Positions 14,493 through 22,406 are shown, numbered from the stretch's first letter. The stretch is DNA of 24,656 nt from DATJAJ01 sp035622335 (GCA_035622335.1 DASPVO010000046.1:1-24656); one strand, 5' to 3'. Notes: generated by a model from the letters alone, not told the origin. Made by a program: numbers and translations.

Positions 14493-15194
14493 TTGGCGAT
14501 GAGGACGCTTCCAGTCGGCAAAAAGCTAGGCTCAGAGACTCTCATCGCCGGTTTTCACGGTATCGGTGCGACTGGTTACTGGACCGTCAAATTCCTCGTC
14601 GGTGAACTGAAGGCCACCAGGGACTGCTTCATCGACTATGAGTACGCTCCCGCTGTCGCTTCTAGCTCCGAGGGAAGAATACTCACCCCCTACGAGGTCT
14701 ACTCGGCGGGAAAACTCTCGCTCCTCAAGGCGGAGGTCTCGCCGCTGAGGGACAGGGAGAACGAGTTCTACAGAGGCCTCGCCGACTGGATGATGTCGTC
14801 CGGCGTCAAGGAGGTCGCGCTCGTCGGAGGGCTGGACGAGTCGCTCAAGACCGACGCGTCAGACTACAGGGTGGCCATGACCTCGGAGTTCCGGTCGAGG
14901 GGAGGGCTCCCTGGAGAGGCAATCCTCGAAGAGGACAAGATGATAGTCGGCCCCGTTGCCTCGCTGCTCAACCTCTTCGAGATGAACGGGTTCCCCGCAT
15001 TCGCTGTGCTCGCCTACTCCCAGACGGAGAGGGTCGACCCACGCGCAGCGGCCAGAGCAGTGGAATTCCTATCGAGGAGGTACGGCTTCGTAGCAGATAC
15101 CTCGCCCCTCATCAAGGGAGCCGAGGTCATCGAGGGCGAGATGAAACAGATCGAGGAGAAAGAGAAGCGCCCTTCGGCCTCCGTCTACTCTTAG
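14493..15194 (+). CDS. PAC2 family protein (proteasome assembly chaperone-like)
   Basis: 233 residues from the TTG, 231 from the ATG at 14499. The PAC2 fold begins with ETLIAGFHGIGATGYWTVKFLV. Typical later motifs are VKEVALVGGLDES and a Gly-rich GPVASLLNLFEMNGFPAFAVLAYS. The family includes the archaeal homologues of proteasome assembly chaperones PAC1/PAC2; direct roles in archaea are poorly known. The C-terminal tail (EMKQIEEKEKRPS) is charged. Its last 68 bp overlap the end of the convergent tgtA gene, so the two tails are encoded on opposite strands of the same DNA. Confidence 0.85.
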   Translation: MAMRTLPVGKKLGSETLIAGFHGIGATGYWTVKFLVGELKATRDCFIDYEYAPAVASSSEGRILTPYEVYSAGKLSLLKAEVSPLRDRENEFYRGLADWMMSSGVKEVALVGGLDESLKTDASDYRVAMTSEFRSRGGLPGEAILEEDKMIVGPVASLLNLFEMNGFPAFAVLAYSQTERVDPRAAARAVEFLSRRYGFVADTSPLIKGAEVIEGEMKQIEEKEKRPSASVYS

Positions 15195-16629
15195 GCCGAC
15201 CCTTCTCCGCGACTGTAACTCTGCTGTAGCCCATCGCCTTCAGCTGTCTCTTGGCTACCCCAAGCGCCTTGACCCTCAGGGCCTCCTCTTCAGACGTGAC
15301 AGTCTGTGTGAAGGGATAGACGAACTCGAGCTCCGCGGGGTAGGCGCCGAAAACCGGGTGGAGCCTGAAGGAGTCAACTCCCTTCTTTCCTTGTGTGGGG
15401 GTCCTATGGTTCTCGACGTCCGACGTCACTATCTCTGCCCTCCTGGCGCCCCTCCGCTTGGCACCCGCCAGGCGGCTCTTGGCCATCTTGACTTCGGGCC
15501 GCTGGAAGTCCACCGCGTTCCGGACGAAGAGCCCCTTGTCCTTCTGTCTGGGTGTGCCGACCATGAGCGAAGCAGATTCCGTTGCAAGTGAACGGAACGC
15601 CTCGTAAAGCCTGGGATGGGCGGCCGCTCTCTCCCCGACCAGGTCCCAGAGCCTTCCTTCGACTATGGCCTCCTTGCAGGACTCCATCTCCTTCTGAAGG
15701 AGGAAGAGGTTGTGGAGGGATAGTGCATGGGTCAATTCGCTTCTCTCCATCTCCTTGAACTCCGTCGCTGTAGAACCCCTGCAGGAGACGCAGCTGCAAG
15801 GGAGGTACTCCATCTCCTCCAGCCTGAGAGTTCCCCGCTCGGTCATGTACCTTCCTTGCCTGGCGAAGAGCACGTAGCTGGCTGAGTCGAACGTATCGCA
15901 CCCCAGCGCTACAGAGAGCGCCATCGTGAGAGGGTGTCCCGCCCCAAAGAGGTGCAGAGGAGTCGAATAGGGAACGGCCCGGCGCGTAGCGGAGATCATC
16001 GCCACGAGGTCCCTGAAACGATAGTTCTCCATGATCTGGACGGGGCTTCCGAGTGCAAGCAGCTGGAATCCCGCACCCACCATCTCGCCCGCAGACCGCT
16101 TCAGAAGGTCCTGGAACGTGCCTCCCTGCACCGGGCCGACCCAAACGGTGCGGCTCTCCCCGAAGCGCTCGATGGTAGCTTTCGCGTTCCTCAGGCTGTA
16201 CTCCATCGTCTCAGTCGCCCTGACCTTGGAAGTCGAGTCTCCGGTCGGCCTGTCAAGGGTGACGGCAAGGTTCGAGCCGATTCCGGCTTGAAACTGGGCA
16301 ATTTCTTCGTACGTAACCGCTACCGCTCCGTACTCCAACACCTGGTACCCTCCGGAGTCCGTCATCAACAGACCGTCGAAGCCGAGGAGCTTGTGAAGGC
16401 CCTTCTCGAGGGCTTCTTCCCTCCGCCTCTGGTAGAGTATCAGGGAGTTGGTCATCAGTCCTCGAAAGCCCATCGCGGCCAGTTCGTGGGGAGGTATGGA
16501 CTGGCTGACCGGATGTATCACTGGAAAGAGGTAAGGGGTCTCGACTCTCTTTCCTTGGACTTCAAGTCTGCCTATCCTCCCAAGAAGGTCGGTCTCCTTC
16601 ACTTCGAATGTGATACCCCCGCCGTCCAT
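15127..16629 (-). CDS. tgtA: Archaeal tRNA-guanine (archaeosine) transglycosylase
   Basis: 500 residues. The TIM-barrel catalytic domain (about 1-320) has the general-base aspartate D91 in LMTDSGGYQ, the substrate loop PVQGGTF, and the nucleophile region GCDTFDSASY (D245/D248). The zinc ligands are C278, C280, C283 and H306 (CSCVSC and LHN). The enzyme replaces guanine 15 of tRNA with preQ0, the first tRNA step of archaeosine synthesis. A C1/C2-like region follows (to about 475), ending in a basic Arg/Ser-rich tail. The well-studied Pyrococcus enzyme is about 580 residues and ends in a PUA domain, which I do not see here; it may be a separate gene elsewhere. It starts at an ATG at 16629, divergent from the PMT-type gene. 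Confidence 0.93.
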   Translation of the reverse strand: MDGGGITFEVKETDLLGRIGRLEVQGKRVETPYLFPVIHPVSQSIPPHELAAMGFRGLMTNSLILYQRRREEALEKGLHKLLGFDGLLMTDSGGYQVLEYGAVAVTYEEIAQFQAGIGSNLAVTLDRPTGDSTSKVRATETMEYSLRNAKATIERFGESRTVWVGPVQGGTFQDLLKRSAGEMVGAGFQLLALGSPVQIMENYRFRDLVAMISATRRAVPYSTPLHLFGAGHPLTMALSVALGCDTFDSASYVLFARQGRYMTERGTLRLEEMEYLPCSCVSCRGSTATEFKEMERSELTHALSLHNLFLLQKEMESCKEAIVEGRLWDLVGERAAAHPRLYEAFRSLATESASLMVGTPRQKDKGLFVRNAVDFQRPEVKMAKSRLAGAKRRGARRAEIVTSDVENHRTPTQGKKGVDSFRLHPVFGAYPAELEFVYPFTQTVTSEEEALRVKALGVAKRQLKAMGYSRVTVAEKGRPKSRRRPKGASLSPRSVSSRPR

Positions 16630-16656
16630 CTCAGCCCTGGTGCCTGCCTTCTACGA

Positions 16657-16663
16657 TTTAATA
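16657..16663. promoter_or_regulatory. Single central TATA box between tgtA and the PMT-type gene
   Basis: TTTAATA (TATTAAA on the other strand) is the only AT-rich run in the 56-bp divergent gap. It is centred 26 bp before the GTG at 16686 and 31 bp before the ATG at 16629, so one near-symmetric box may serve both directions. Confidence 0.5.
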
Positions 16664-16685
16664 CCAGCTAGAAGCAGCGCGGAGG

Positions 16686-18524
16686 GTGCTGGTTACGGAC
16701 TCGAGTACCGTTCAGCGCCCCCCTAACTCTTGGAAGAGGCGGGCGAAATACTCCTTCGCCGCGTCGATGCTGTGCCTGATCCTGGCCGTAGCCGTTGTGG
16801 CGATCAACGCGAGTTCCCCTGACGCGCTATTGGTTGCGGCGGCAGGGACTCTGGGCATCCTCTGGCTCGTCTTTGGAGCGCTGGCGCTGGTGTTCGGATT
16901 GAGGCACCTCCTGCTCTCGAACCCGGGACTGGACAAGCCAATCATAGTGCTCACGATCATGTCTCTCGCCATCTTCGCCGCCCACCTCTACGTGTCGAAC
17001 TCTCCTTCAGCGACGACTTCCGGGTCGACGAGCGGCGCGGTCGGCACAGACTTCAAGGACGGAGACCTGAGCGTGAACACCACCTACAACGGGCAGGTGA
17101 TACAGTTCGTCCTCCTCGATTCGGGTAGCAACCCGATCTCGAGCGTGAGCGTTTCCCTGAACGGGAAACAGCTCCCGTCGAACTTCACGACGGTGCCGAG
17201 CATACTGCAGCCTCTCAGCGACGGCGAGAGCATCAACGCAAGCTGGACCGCGCCTGGGGCTACAGGTCAGCAGCTACAGGTGGACTACAGCTATCTCTCT
17301 TGCTACAACAACAGCTCCAACACGCTCGGGTGCATCATGGACGAGGTGTACTACGTCCCCGCAGCGCTAGACATCCTGCACAGCATGCAGTGCGCACCCT
17401 ACCAGGACAACTGCAACCTGGAGCATCCGTTCCTCACGAAGGCGCTCATGGCTGCGGGGATGGCGGTCTTTGGGACCAACGACCTGGGGTGGAAGCTCGC
17501 CAACATGATCCTGGGCACCCTATGCATACCTCTTCTCTTCGTGCTGGTCAAGAGGGTCTCGGGGAACTCGAAGCTAGCCTACTTCTCTTCGTTCCTTCTC
17601 TCCACGGACACGATGTTCTTCGTCCACGCCTCGGCGGGCCTAATCGATATCCCTGGGATCTTCTTCACACTCGTCGGGTTCAACCTGTACTTTTGGAAGT
17701 CAAGCTTCTGGAAGTTCGACAACTTGTTCGCTTCAGGCATCCTGGTGGGACTCGCGATGCTTTCGAAAGAGACCGGCGTGTTCATGCTCATGGCCCTGCT
17801 GAGCTACCACATCTACGCTGGTCTGGGCACGATCAAGAAGATAGTCGTGGAGTGCCTCGAGATAGCCGTCGGAGCTGGAATCACCTTCGCCGCTGGACTG
17901 CAGGTCTATGCCTCCCTCTTTACGAGCGCTACCGTCCCCACGTTCATAGCCGAAATTCAGTACATACTGAAGTACGGAGGGGGCCTCACCGGGCCGGGCT
18001 GGTACGACAGCGTCCTGAAGAGCTACATCACGCCTCTGAACTGGCTCACGTACTACACCCCCGTCTCCTACCTCGTGACCCACATCACGACCACGGTCTC
18101 CAGCGCCTCTGGGACGACGACCACGGTCCTGATAGGGGTGGGGTACTATGGCGTCACGAACCCTATCGTCGTCTGGGTCGTCTTCGCATGGGTTCCCGTG
18201 GTGATTTACGGGCTCGCCAAGCGCAAGGCCCCCGACTTCGTGAGGAGCGGGGATGACAAGCTTGGGATATTCATGCTGTTCTGGCTTGCCTGGGGGTACA
18301 TACCTTACATCTTCCTCTGGGTCTACGGAAGAGTCACGTATCCGTTCTACGTCCTTCCCGTCGTCCCCGCCCTCGCAGTGGGGGCTGCATTCTTCGTCAC
18401 GAGGAGCTGGTTCCCACGCAAGATGGTGCCCATCTACCTGGCGGCGGCGTTCATCTGGTTCTTCATCTACTTCCCGCAGAAAGAGTTCCTCCCCACTTGG
18501 CTAAGGCTCGCGATAGGAAGATGA
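16686..18524 (+). CDS. PMT-family (GT39/ArnT-like) glycosyltransferase with N-terminal extension
   Basis: 612 residues from a GTG. About three helices (residues 20-105) are followed by a soluble, beta-rich, N-glycosylation-site-bearing segment (about 110-215). The PMT signature then appears: an acidic pair D219-E220 (CIMDEVYYVPAALDIL), followed by E246-H247-P248 (LEHPFLTKALMA), corresponding to DE...EHPPLGK of PMT/GT39 enzymes. Many membrane helices follow to the C-terminus, with LSKETGVFML in one loop. The enzyme should move a sugar from a polyprenyl-phosphate donor to protein or lipid on the outer face. Two Cys pairs near the signature may form disulfides. In ordinary PMTs the DE pair sits just after the first helix, so the preceding 215 residues are an addition. 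The acceptor is unknown. Confidence 0.85.
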   Translation: MLVTDSSTVQRPPNSWKRRAKYSFAASMLCLILAVAVVAINASSPDALLVAAAGTLGILWLVFGALALVFGLRHLLLSNPGLDKPIIVLTIMSLAIFAAHLYVSNSPSATTSGSTSGAVGTDFKDGDLSVNTTYNGQVIQFVLLDSGSNPISSVSVSLNGKQLPSNFTTVPSILQPLSDGESINASWTAPGATGQQLQVDYSYLSCYNNSSNTLGCIMDEVYYVPAALDILHSMQCAPYQDNCNLEHPFLTKALMAAGMAVFGTNDLGWKLANMILGTLCIPLLFVLVKRVSGNSKLAYFSSFLLSTDTMFFVHASAGLIDIPGIFFTLVGFNLYFWKSSFWKFDNLFASGILVGLAMLSKETGVFMLMALLSYHIYAGLGTIKKIVVECLEIAVGAGITFAAGLQVYASLFTSATVPTFIAEIQYILKYGGGLTGPGWYDSVLKSYITPLNWLTYYTPVSYLVTHITTTVSSASGTTTTVLIGVGYYGVTNPIVVWVVFAWVPVVIYGLAKRKAPDFVRSGDDKLGIFMLFWLAWGYIPYIFLWVYGRVTYPFYVLPVVPALAVGAAFFVTRSWFPRKMVPIYLAAAFIWFFIYFPQKEFLPTWLRLAIGR

Positions 18525-18567
18525 AGTGAATGGAACCTCAGCGGGCTGCGCGCCCATGCTTTGACGC

Positions 18568-18984
18568 TTAGGTCTTAGTCTTCCACTTTCCGCCGGGCTT
18601 CCAGACCTTCTTCTTCCACTTCTTGTGTCTCTGGGCCAGCCAAGCTGCGTTCTCCCACAGCGCAGGACCTGACTCCTTCTGCATGCCTGCAACCAGGGGA
18701 GCGAGCGTCGGCCAGATGAATTCGATGCCGCTCGTGTCGAAGTAGAGGTTCTCGTTGAGGAGTCCGTGCGAAACCAAGGTGCCTGCCAGCTCCAGAGCCC
18801 CGAGCTGAGTGTTGATGTGCCCTGCCTCCTTGCTCCCGGGCGGATACTTCTGCTTGAACTCCTTGTAGTCCTTGACAGAGAACCCCTTCATGAAGAAGTC
18901 TCCTGCTTCCCGCATCTCGGGAGTGTTGGTAATCTCAAGGAGTTTTATGAGCACTATTGCGTCTTCGTGGGTTGGCTTTTTCAT
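18568..18984 (-). CDS. Unrecognised 138-residue protein with basic Trp/Lys tail
   Basis: I do not recognise this family. It is predicted soluble and mainly helical (residues 5-60 and 62-80), with motifs EAGDFFMKGFSVKDYKEFKQKY, GALELAGTLVSHGLLNE and FIWPTLAPLV. The last 20 residues are strongly basic and Trp-rich (HKKWKKKVWKPGGKWKTK), suggesting contact with nucleic acid or membrane phosphate. The middle resembles small DUF4760-like helical proteins of the form 'leave home, no ligand known', but this is not secure. It starts at an ATG with a TATA-like box 30 bp upstream and has no operon partner. Coding is supported by the intact frame, promoter and balanced composition. Confidence 0.75.
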   Translation of the reverse strand: MKKPTHEDAIVLIKLLEITNTPEMREAGDFFMKGFSVKDYKEFKQKYPPGSKEAGHINTQLGALELAGTLVSHGLLNENLYFDTSGIEFIWPTLAPLVAGMQKESGPALWENAAWLAQRHKKWKKKVWKPGGKWKTKT

Positions 18985-19011
18985 GGCGCAGGTTACTCGC
19001 CGCGGGGGTTG

Positions 19012-19017
19012 ATATAA
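19012..19017 (-). promoter_or_regulatory. TATA box of the unrecognised gene
   Basis: The minus strand reads TTATAT, centred about 30 bp before the ATG at 18984, after the GC-rich stretch near the start codon. Confidence 0.55.
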
Positions 19018-19045
19018 GAACGTTCAACTTTGTTTTGGAATTGCT

Positions 19046-19065
19046 ACTACCTTTGAAGCGGTAGT
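19046..19065. promoter_or_regulatory. Candidate operator of the PRT-regulator operon
   Basis: ACTACC (19046-19051) and GGTAGT (19060-19065) form a perfect inverted repeat with an 8-bp spacer. It lies midway between the divergent TATA boxes at 19012-19017 and 19109-19115. It is a plausible site for the HTH regulator encoded just downstream. Confidence 0.4.
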
Positions 19066-19108
19066 CGCCAGTCATGTCGGACGGAACTTTCTTCAGCACC
19101 CAACACAC

Positions 19109-19115
19109 TAATTAA
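19109..19115 (+). promoter_or_regulatory. TATA box of the PRT-regulator operon
   Basis: TAATTAA is centred 33 bp before the ATG at 19145 and only 12 bp before the TTG at 19124. It therefore argues for the ATG as the start. Confidence 0.6.
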
Positions 19116-19144
19116 CACCCTCTTTGCAAAACCCTCGGAAGCCC

Positions 19145-19885
19145 ATGAGCAGGGTGGCAGACGTGAAGACGCGGATATCTTCCGTCGAGCTGCTCGGGAC
19201 GTTGAAGAAGAGCTACAGCTACAAGGAGCTCTCAGGGACGCTGGGTCTCTCGGCGCCCATCCTGAGCAGGTACGTGAGAGGGCACGTCCTGCCAAGCGCG
19301 GCGAGGTCGGAGAAGTTCATCGCGACGTTCAGAGAGAAGCTGCTGAGGAAGATGGTGCTCGACCACGTCAAGGTCACGGCGGACGGGTCGTACGACATCA
19401 GCGCGGTCGTGAGCGACGTCGGACTCCTTCGGCAGGTCGCGATGGTGGTCTACAGCGAGTTCAGCCTCGTAGACGTCGACAAGGTCGTCACAATGGAGGT
19501 CGACGGGATACCTCTCGCTGCAGAGGTAGCGGGAGAGTTCAACGCCAACATCGCTGTCGCCCGAGCGGAGAAAGAGCTCGGGGTGGATGATTTCCTCGAA
19601 CAGAAAGTGGTCTACTCACCCTCCTCCGTGAGGTATCTCTATCTCCCGAGGGCGGCTCTCAAGAAGGGTGAGCACGTCCTGATAGTGGACGACATGGTGA
19701 GGACCGGGACCACGATCGAGGCTTTGACCCACTTGGCGGAGAAGGCCAGGGCAAAGATCGTGGGTGTCTTCGCGGTGGCCTCCGTGGACCAGTCGATGCA
19801 GAAGCTCAAGGGCCGACTCGGTCTGACCTGCCCCATCGAGTCCCTCGTGACCCTGGAGAAGAAGCAGCGGCACTACAACTTCTGA
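19145..19885 (+). CDS. HTH-phosphoribosyltransferase regulator, GfcR-like
   Basis: 246 residues from the ATG at 19145; an in-frame TTG at 19124 is too close to the TATA box. Residues 24-47 form a helix-turn-helix (YSYKELSGTLGLSAPILSRY). The C-terminal half is a type I phosphoribosyltransferase fold with the PRPP-binding loop VLIVDDMVRTGTT (178-190) and VDGIPLAAEVA (119-129). This architecture is that of archaeal PRT-type regulators such as GfcR of haloarchaea, where the PRT domain is thought to sense a ligand rather than catalyse; a true purine or orotate PRT is the alternative. It heads a three-gene unit, with NnrD starting 2 bp after its stop. An inverted repeat upstream may be its operator. 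Confidence 0.85.
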   Translation: MSRVADVKTRISSVELLGTLKKSYSYKELSGTLGLSAPILSRYVRGHVLPSAARSEKFIATFREKLLRKMVLDHVKVTADGSYDISAVVSDVGLLRQVAMVVYSEFSLVDVDKVVTMEVDGIPLAAEVAGEFNANIAVARAEKELGVDDFLEQKVVYSPSSVRYLYLPRAALKKGEHVLIVDDMVRTGTTIEALTHLAEKARAKIVGVFAVASVDQSMQKLKGRLGLTCPIESLVTLEKKQRHYNF

Positions 19886-19887
19886 CA

Positions 19888-20754
19888 GTGTCAGGAATGG
19901 AAGAGTTCGAGGTCGACGCTTCAAGGGTCGCGGAGTGGGTCCCCCCGAAGAGCAGGAACGCCCACAAGCGCATGAACGGGACGGTCTGCGTCATAGGAGG
20001 ATCCAGGCTCTATCACGGGGCCCCCTTCCTCTGCGCGAGCGGTGCGATGAGGTCCGGCGTGGACCTGGTCTACATTGCCGTCCCCGCCTCGATATCCGTT
20101 CCAATACGTGCGCTTTCACCCGACTTCATAGTGGTCCCACTACCGGACGCCAGGCTCACGCGGGGGAACGTCTCCAAGCTGGCGACCTGGGTCAGGGCGG
20201 TGGACTGCTACGCAGTAGGACCCGGGCTCGGTCCCCAGAGACCCGCAGACCTCGCGAGCTGCGTCAATCGGCTCAAGGGTGGCGCGAAGCTCGTCCTGGA
20301 CGCCGATATCCTTAGGCCCGAGGTTCTCGTACCCGTGAAGGGAACGAGTTCAGTGGTAACTCCTCACTCGGGCGAGTTCGAGCGGCTTTTCGGTGAGAAG
20401 CTTCCGGGAGACCTCAGCGAAAGGGCATCTCTGGCGGCCAAGAAGGCGCGGGAGTGGGGGGTGATCGTCCTGCTGAAGGGCCCCACTGACGTGATCACAG
20501 ACGGGTCGCGCACGGCGCTGAACAACAACCACTCCCCAGCGATGACGGTTGGGGGGACCGGGGATGTCCTCACTGGGGTGACCGCCGGCCTCCTCGCCAG
20601 AGGGATGCAGCCATTTGAGGCCGCCTGCTCGGCCGCTTACATCAACGGAGCTGCAGGAAAACTGGCCGCAGAGGAGCTCGGGCTGCACATCGTCGCCTCT
20701 GACGTCGCAAACAGGATTGCAAACGCAATGAAAAGGTTCGACTCTCTCAGTTGA
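19888..20754 (+). CDS. nnrD: ADP/ATP-dependent NAD(P)H-hydrate dehydratase
   Basis: 288 residues from a GTG 2 bp after the preceding stop; an ATG at 19897 is possible. Ribokinase-like fold motifs of the NnrD/CARKD family are present: VCVIGGSRLYHGAPFLCASGAM, GPGLG (111-115), VLDAD (137-141), VTPHSGEFERLFG, LLKGPTDVITDG and the catalytic GGTGDVLTG (222-230, D226). It repairs hydrated NADH and NADPH using a nucleotide cofactor. The N-terminal epimerase domain (NnrE), fused in many archaea, is absent and not seen in the window. It shares a TTGA overlap with the methyltransferase gene, so the operon is tightly coupled. Confidence 0.93.
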   Translation: MSGMEEFEVDASRVAEWVPPKSRNAHKRMNGTVCVIGGSRLYHGAPFLCASGAMRSGVDLVYIAVPASISVPIRALSPDFIVVPLPDARLTRGNVSKLATWVRAVDCYAVGPGLGPQRPADLASCVNRLKGGAKLVLDADILRPEVLVPVKGTSSVVTPHSGEFERLFGEKLPGDLSERASLAAKKAREWGVIVLLKGPTDVITDGSRTALNNNHSPAMTVGGTGDVLTGVTAGLLARGMQPFEAACSAAYINGAAGKLAAEELGLHIVASDVANRIANAMKRFDSLS

Positions 20755-21440
20755 GGAAGCGCAGGCCCGGTCTGCAGCAGAGGTGGTCGTACGTGGTCAA
20801 TTCTCTTCAGGAGATCGTCCCATCCTACGAGAGAGCGTCCAGCCGCATCTCTCTCTTCGGGGACAGGGCCATGAGGAACGAGGCGGTAGCTTACACCGTG
20901 CGCAGCGGCTCAACGGTCCTCGACCTGGGAGCGGGCCCGGGCACGATGTCCAGGCTGATCGTGCAGGGAGGAGGAGACCCGGTCCTCGTAGACGTGTCGA
21001 AGCCCATGCTGAAGGCGTCCAGCTTCAGGAACAGGGTCCAGGCAGCCTTCGAGTATCTGCCATTCAGGAGCGCCTCGTTCAACGGAGCCGTCGCCGGGTT
21101 CGCGCTGAGAGACTCGTCGGACCTCATCTCGGCTGTTTCAGAGGTCGCCCGGGTGCTCGGGCCGGAGGGCAGCTTCTCCATCTGCGACCTGGGCAAGCCT
21201 GACTCCACCGCGAAGAGGGTCCTCCTCGCCATGTACCTGTTGGTCGCGCCAGCTGTGATAGGGATGGTCTCAGCGGGCAGGGCCGGCCTGAAGTACGCCT
21301 CGCTCTACGACACGTACCTGCTGACCCTGCGGAACTCGCAGCTTGCTTCCCTGCTGTCCCACTTCTTCGAGAGCGTGAAGCTGACAGAGCTGCGCCTCGG
21401 AGGCGCGATTGTGGTCCGCTGCTTCAGACCAGCTCGCTGA
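20751..21440 (+). CDS. SAM-dependent methyltransferase, UbiE/COQ5-like
   Basis: 229 residues from a TTG that overlaps the NnrD stop by 4 bp. Class I methyltransferase motifs are clear: motif I VLDLGAGPGTMS, motif II region PVLVDVSKPML, then EYLPFRSASFNGAVAGFALRDSSD and EVARVLGPEGSFSICDLG. The N-terminal YERASSRISLFGDRAMRNEAV resembles UbiE/MenG-type enzymes that methylate quinone precursors. A hydrophobic stretch (about 163-178) suggests work at the membrane on a lipid substrate. The substrate could equally be something else. Its last 17 bp overlap the end of the convergent DHH gene. Confidence 0.82.
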   Translation: MRKRRPGLQQRWSYVVNSLQEIVPSYERASSRISLFGDRAMRNEAVAYTVRSGSTVLDLGAGPGTMSRLIVQGGGDPVLVDVSKPMLKASSFRNRVQAAFEYLPFRSASFNGAVAGFALRDSSDLISAVSEVARVLGPEGSFSICDLGKPDSTAKRVLLAMYLLVAPAVIGMVSAGRAGLKYASLYDTYLLTLRNSQLASLLSHFFESVKLTELRLGGAIVVRCFRPAR

Positions 21441-22377
21441 GCCGTTCCAAGAGAGCCGGCATCTTCTCGACAGGCACCCTGCACCCCGCGGCAAGCGCGT
21501 GTCCACCTCCGCTCCCTCCCAGGGACTTCGCGACCTTCCCGGCCGTCTGCCCCAGGTGCACTCTGCAACCGGACGTGCCTCGGAGACTGACTTCGTACCA
21601 GTCCCCCTTCCTCCGCATCGAGACCCCGACCGGGACGTCGAACGCCCCTATCAACAGCTTCGCGACGTTACCCGTCGCCCTCTGAGTCGTGTCCATGTAG
21701 GCGAGTCTTCCCATCTTCCTGCCGTGCTCCTTCGCGACCTTCGCGAGTTCTTGCATCGCTGCCAGCTGGTCGACCGCCAGGCCCACGACGTCGTCGATCT
21801 CGTGCGGTTGCTTCATCTTTGACAGCGCAGACGCTATCTTCTGGGGGAAACCTGGCCCAGCTTCCTTGTTCGAAAGGGCCATGGACAGCAGCGTCGCCTC
21901 GGCCAGGATGAACTGCCTGTCGGTCATCTCCATCAGCCTTTTCGCGTTGGGCGAACCGTCCATGTAGTCTGTGACGGCTCCGTAGAGCGCGATGTCCATC
22001 GCCTCCCGCGGCAGCTCTTCCTTGAAGGTGAGATAGGCGAGCATGCTCGCGCACTCGCTCTCGTCGTGGACTAGCTCGACCCCCGAACTTCTGATCTCGC
22101 GCTCTTCCTTCTTCCCGAGATAGTGATGATCGATGTACGTGACCCTCGTCCGCTTGGCGATCTCTTTCAGCTTGCCCACGAACTCCCCTCTTGTGGTGTC
22201 GTCAGTCCCCAGGTCGCATATCACGAGCTCGTCAGCGTTTTTGGGGACCCTCCCCAGGTCCTGGATCAGTGTGTCGTAGTCCGAGAGTATGGGTCTGGCT
22301 CCCTTCGCCGCCATGACGAGGGCCGCGGCCCCGACTCCGTCAACGTCCTTGACGTGAGAGATGCAGAACGACTTCAA
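21424..22377 (-). CDS. DHH/DHHA1 phosphoesterase (RecJ/NrnA-like)
   Basis: 317 residues. The DHH domain has the metal ligands H8, D11 and D13 (SHVKDVDG), D55 (ICDLG), D83-H84-H85 (YIDHHYL) and D137 (GAVTDYMD). The C-terminal DHHA1 domain holds the glycine-rich GGSGGGHALAAG (287-298). Such proteins are Mn-dependent phosphodiesterases acting on single-stranded nucleic acid, nanoRNA or cyclic dinucleotides; archaeal members include RecJ-like exonucleases and GAN-type replication partners. The exact substrate cannot be read. The start is a TTG with TATAAA 26 bp upstream, a clear leaderless arrangement, and no ATG exists in frame nearby upstream. Confidence 0.9.
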   Translation of the reverse strand: MKSFCISHVKDVDGVGAAALVMAAKGARPILSDYDTLIQDLGRVPKNADELVICDLGTDDTTRGEFVGKLKEIAKRTRVTYIDHHYLGKKEEREIRSSGVELVHDESECASMLAYLTFKEELPREAMDIALYGAVTDYMDGSPNAKRLMEMTDRQFILAEATLLSMALSNKEAGPGFPQKIASALSKMKQPHEIDDVVGLAVDQLAAMQELAKVAKEHGRKMGRLAYMDTTQRATGNVAKLLIGAFDVPVGVSMRRKGDWYEVSLRGTSGCRVHLGQTAGKVAKSLGGSGGGHALAAGCRVPVEKMPALLERLSELV

Positions 22378-22400
22378 GGAGATGAATCTTAGATTCCGGG

Positions 22401-22406
22401 TTTATA
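22401..22406 (-). promoter_or_regulatory. TATA box of the DHH gene
   Basis: The minus strand reads TATAAA, the best consensus in the window, 26 bp before the TTG at 22377. It supports the non-ATG leaderless start. Confidence 0.7.

Noticed and set aside
17300..18256. 318-residue plus-strand frame
   Set aside because: Shadow of the PMT-type gene: His/Arg-rich, no motif, while the overlapping frame carries the helices and signature.
18568..18984. Firm assignment to a named DUF
   Set aside because: The resemblance is too weak to state as an annotation without a profile search.
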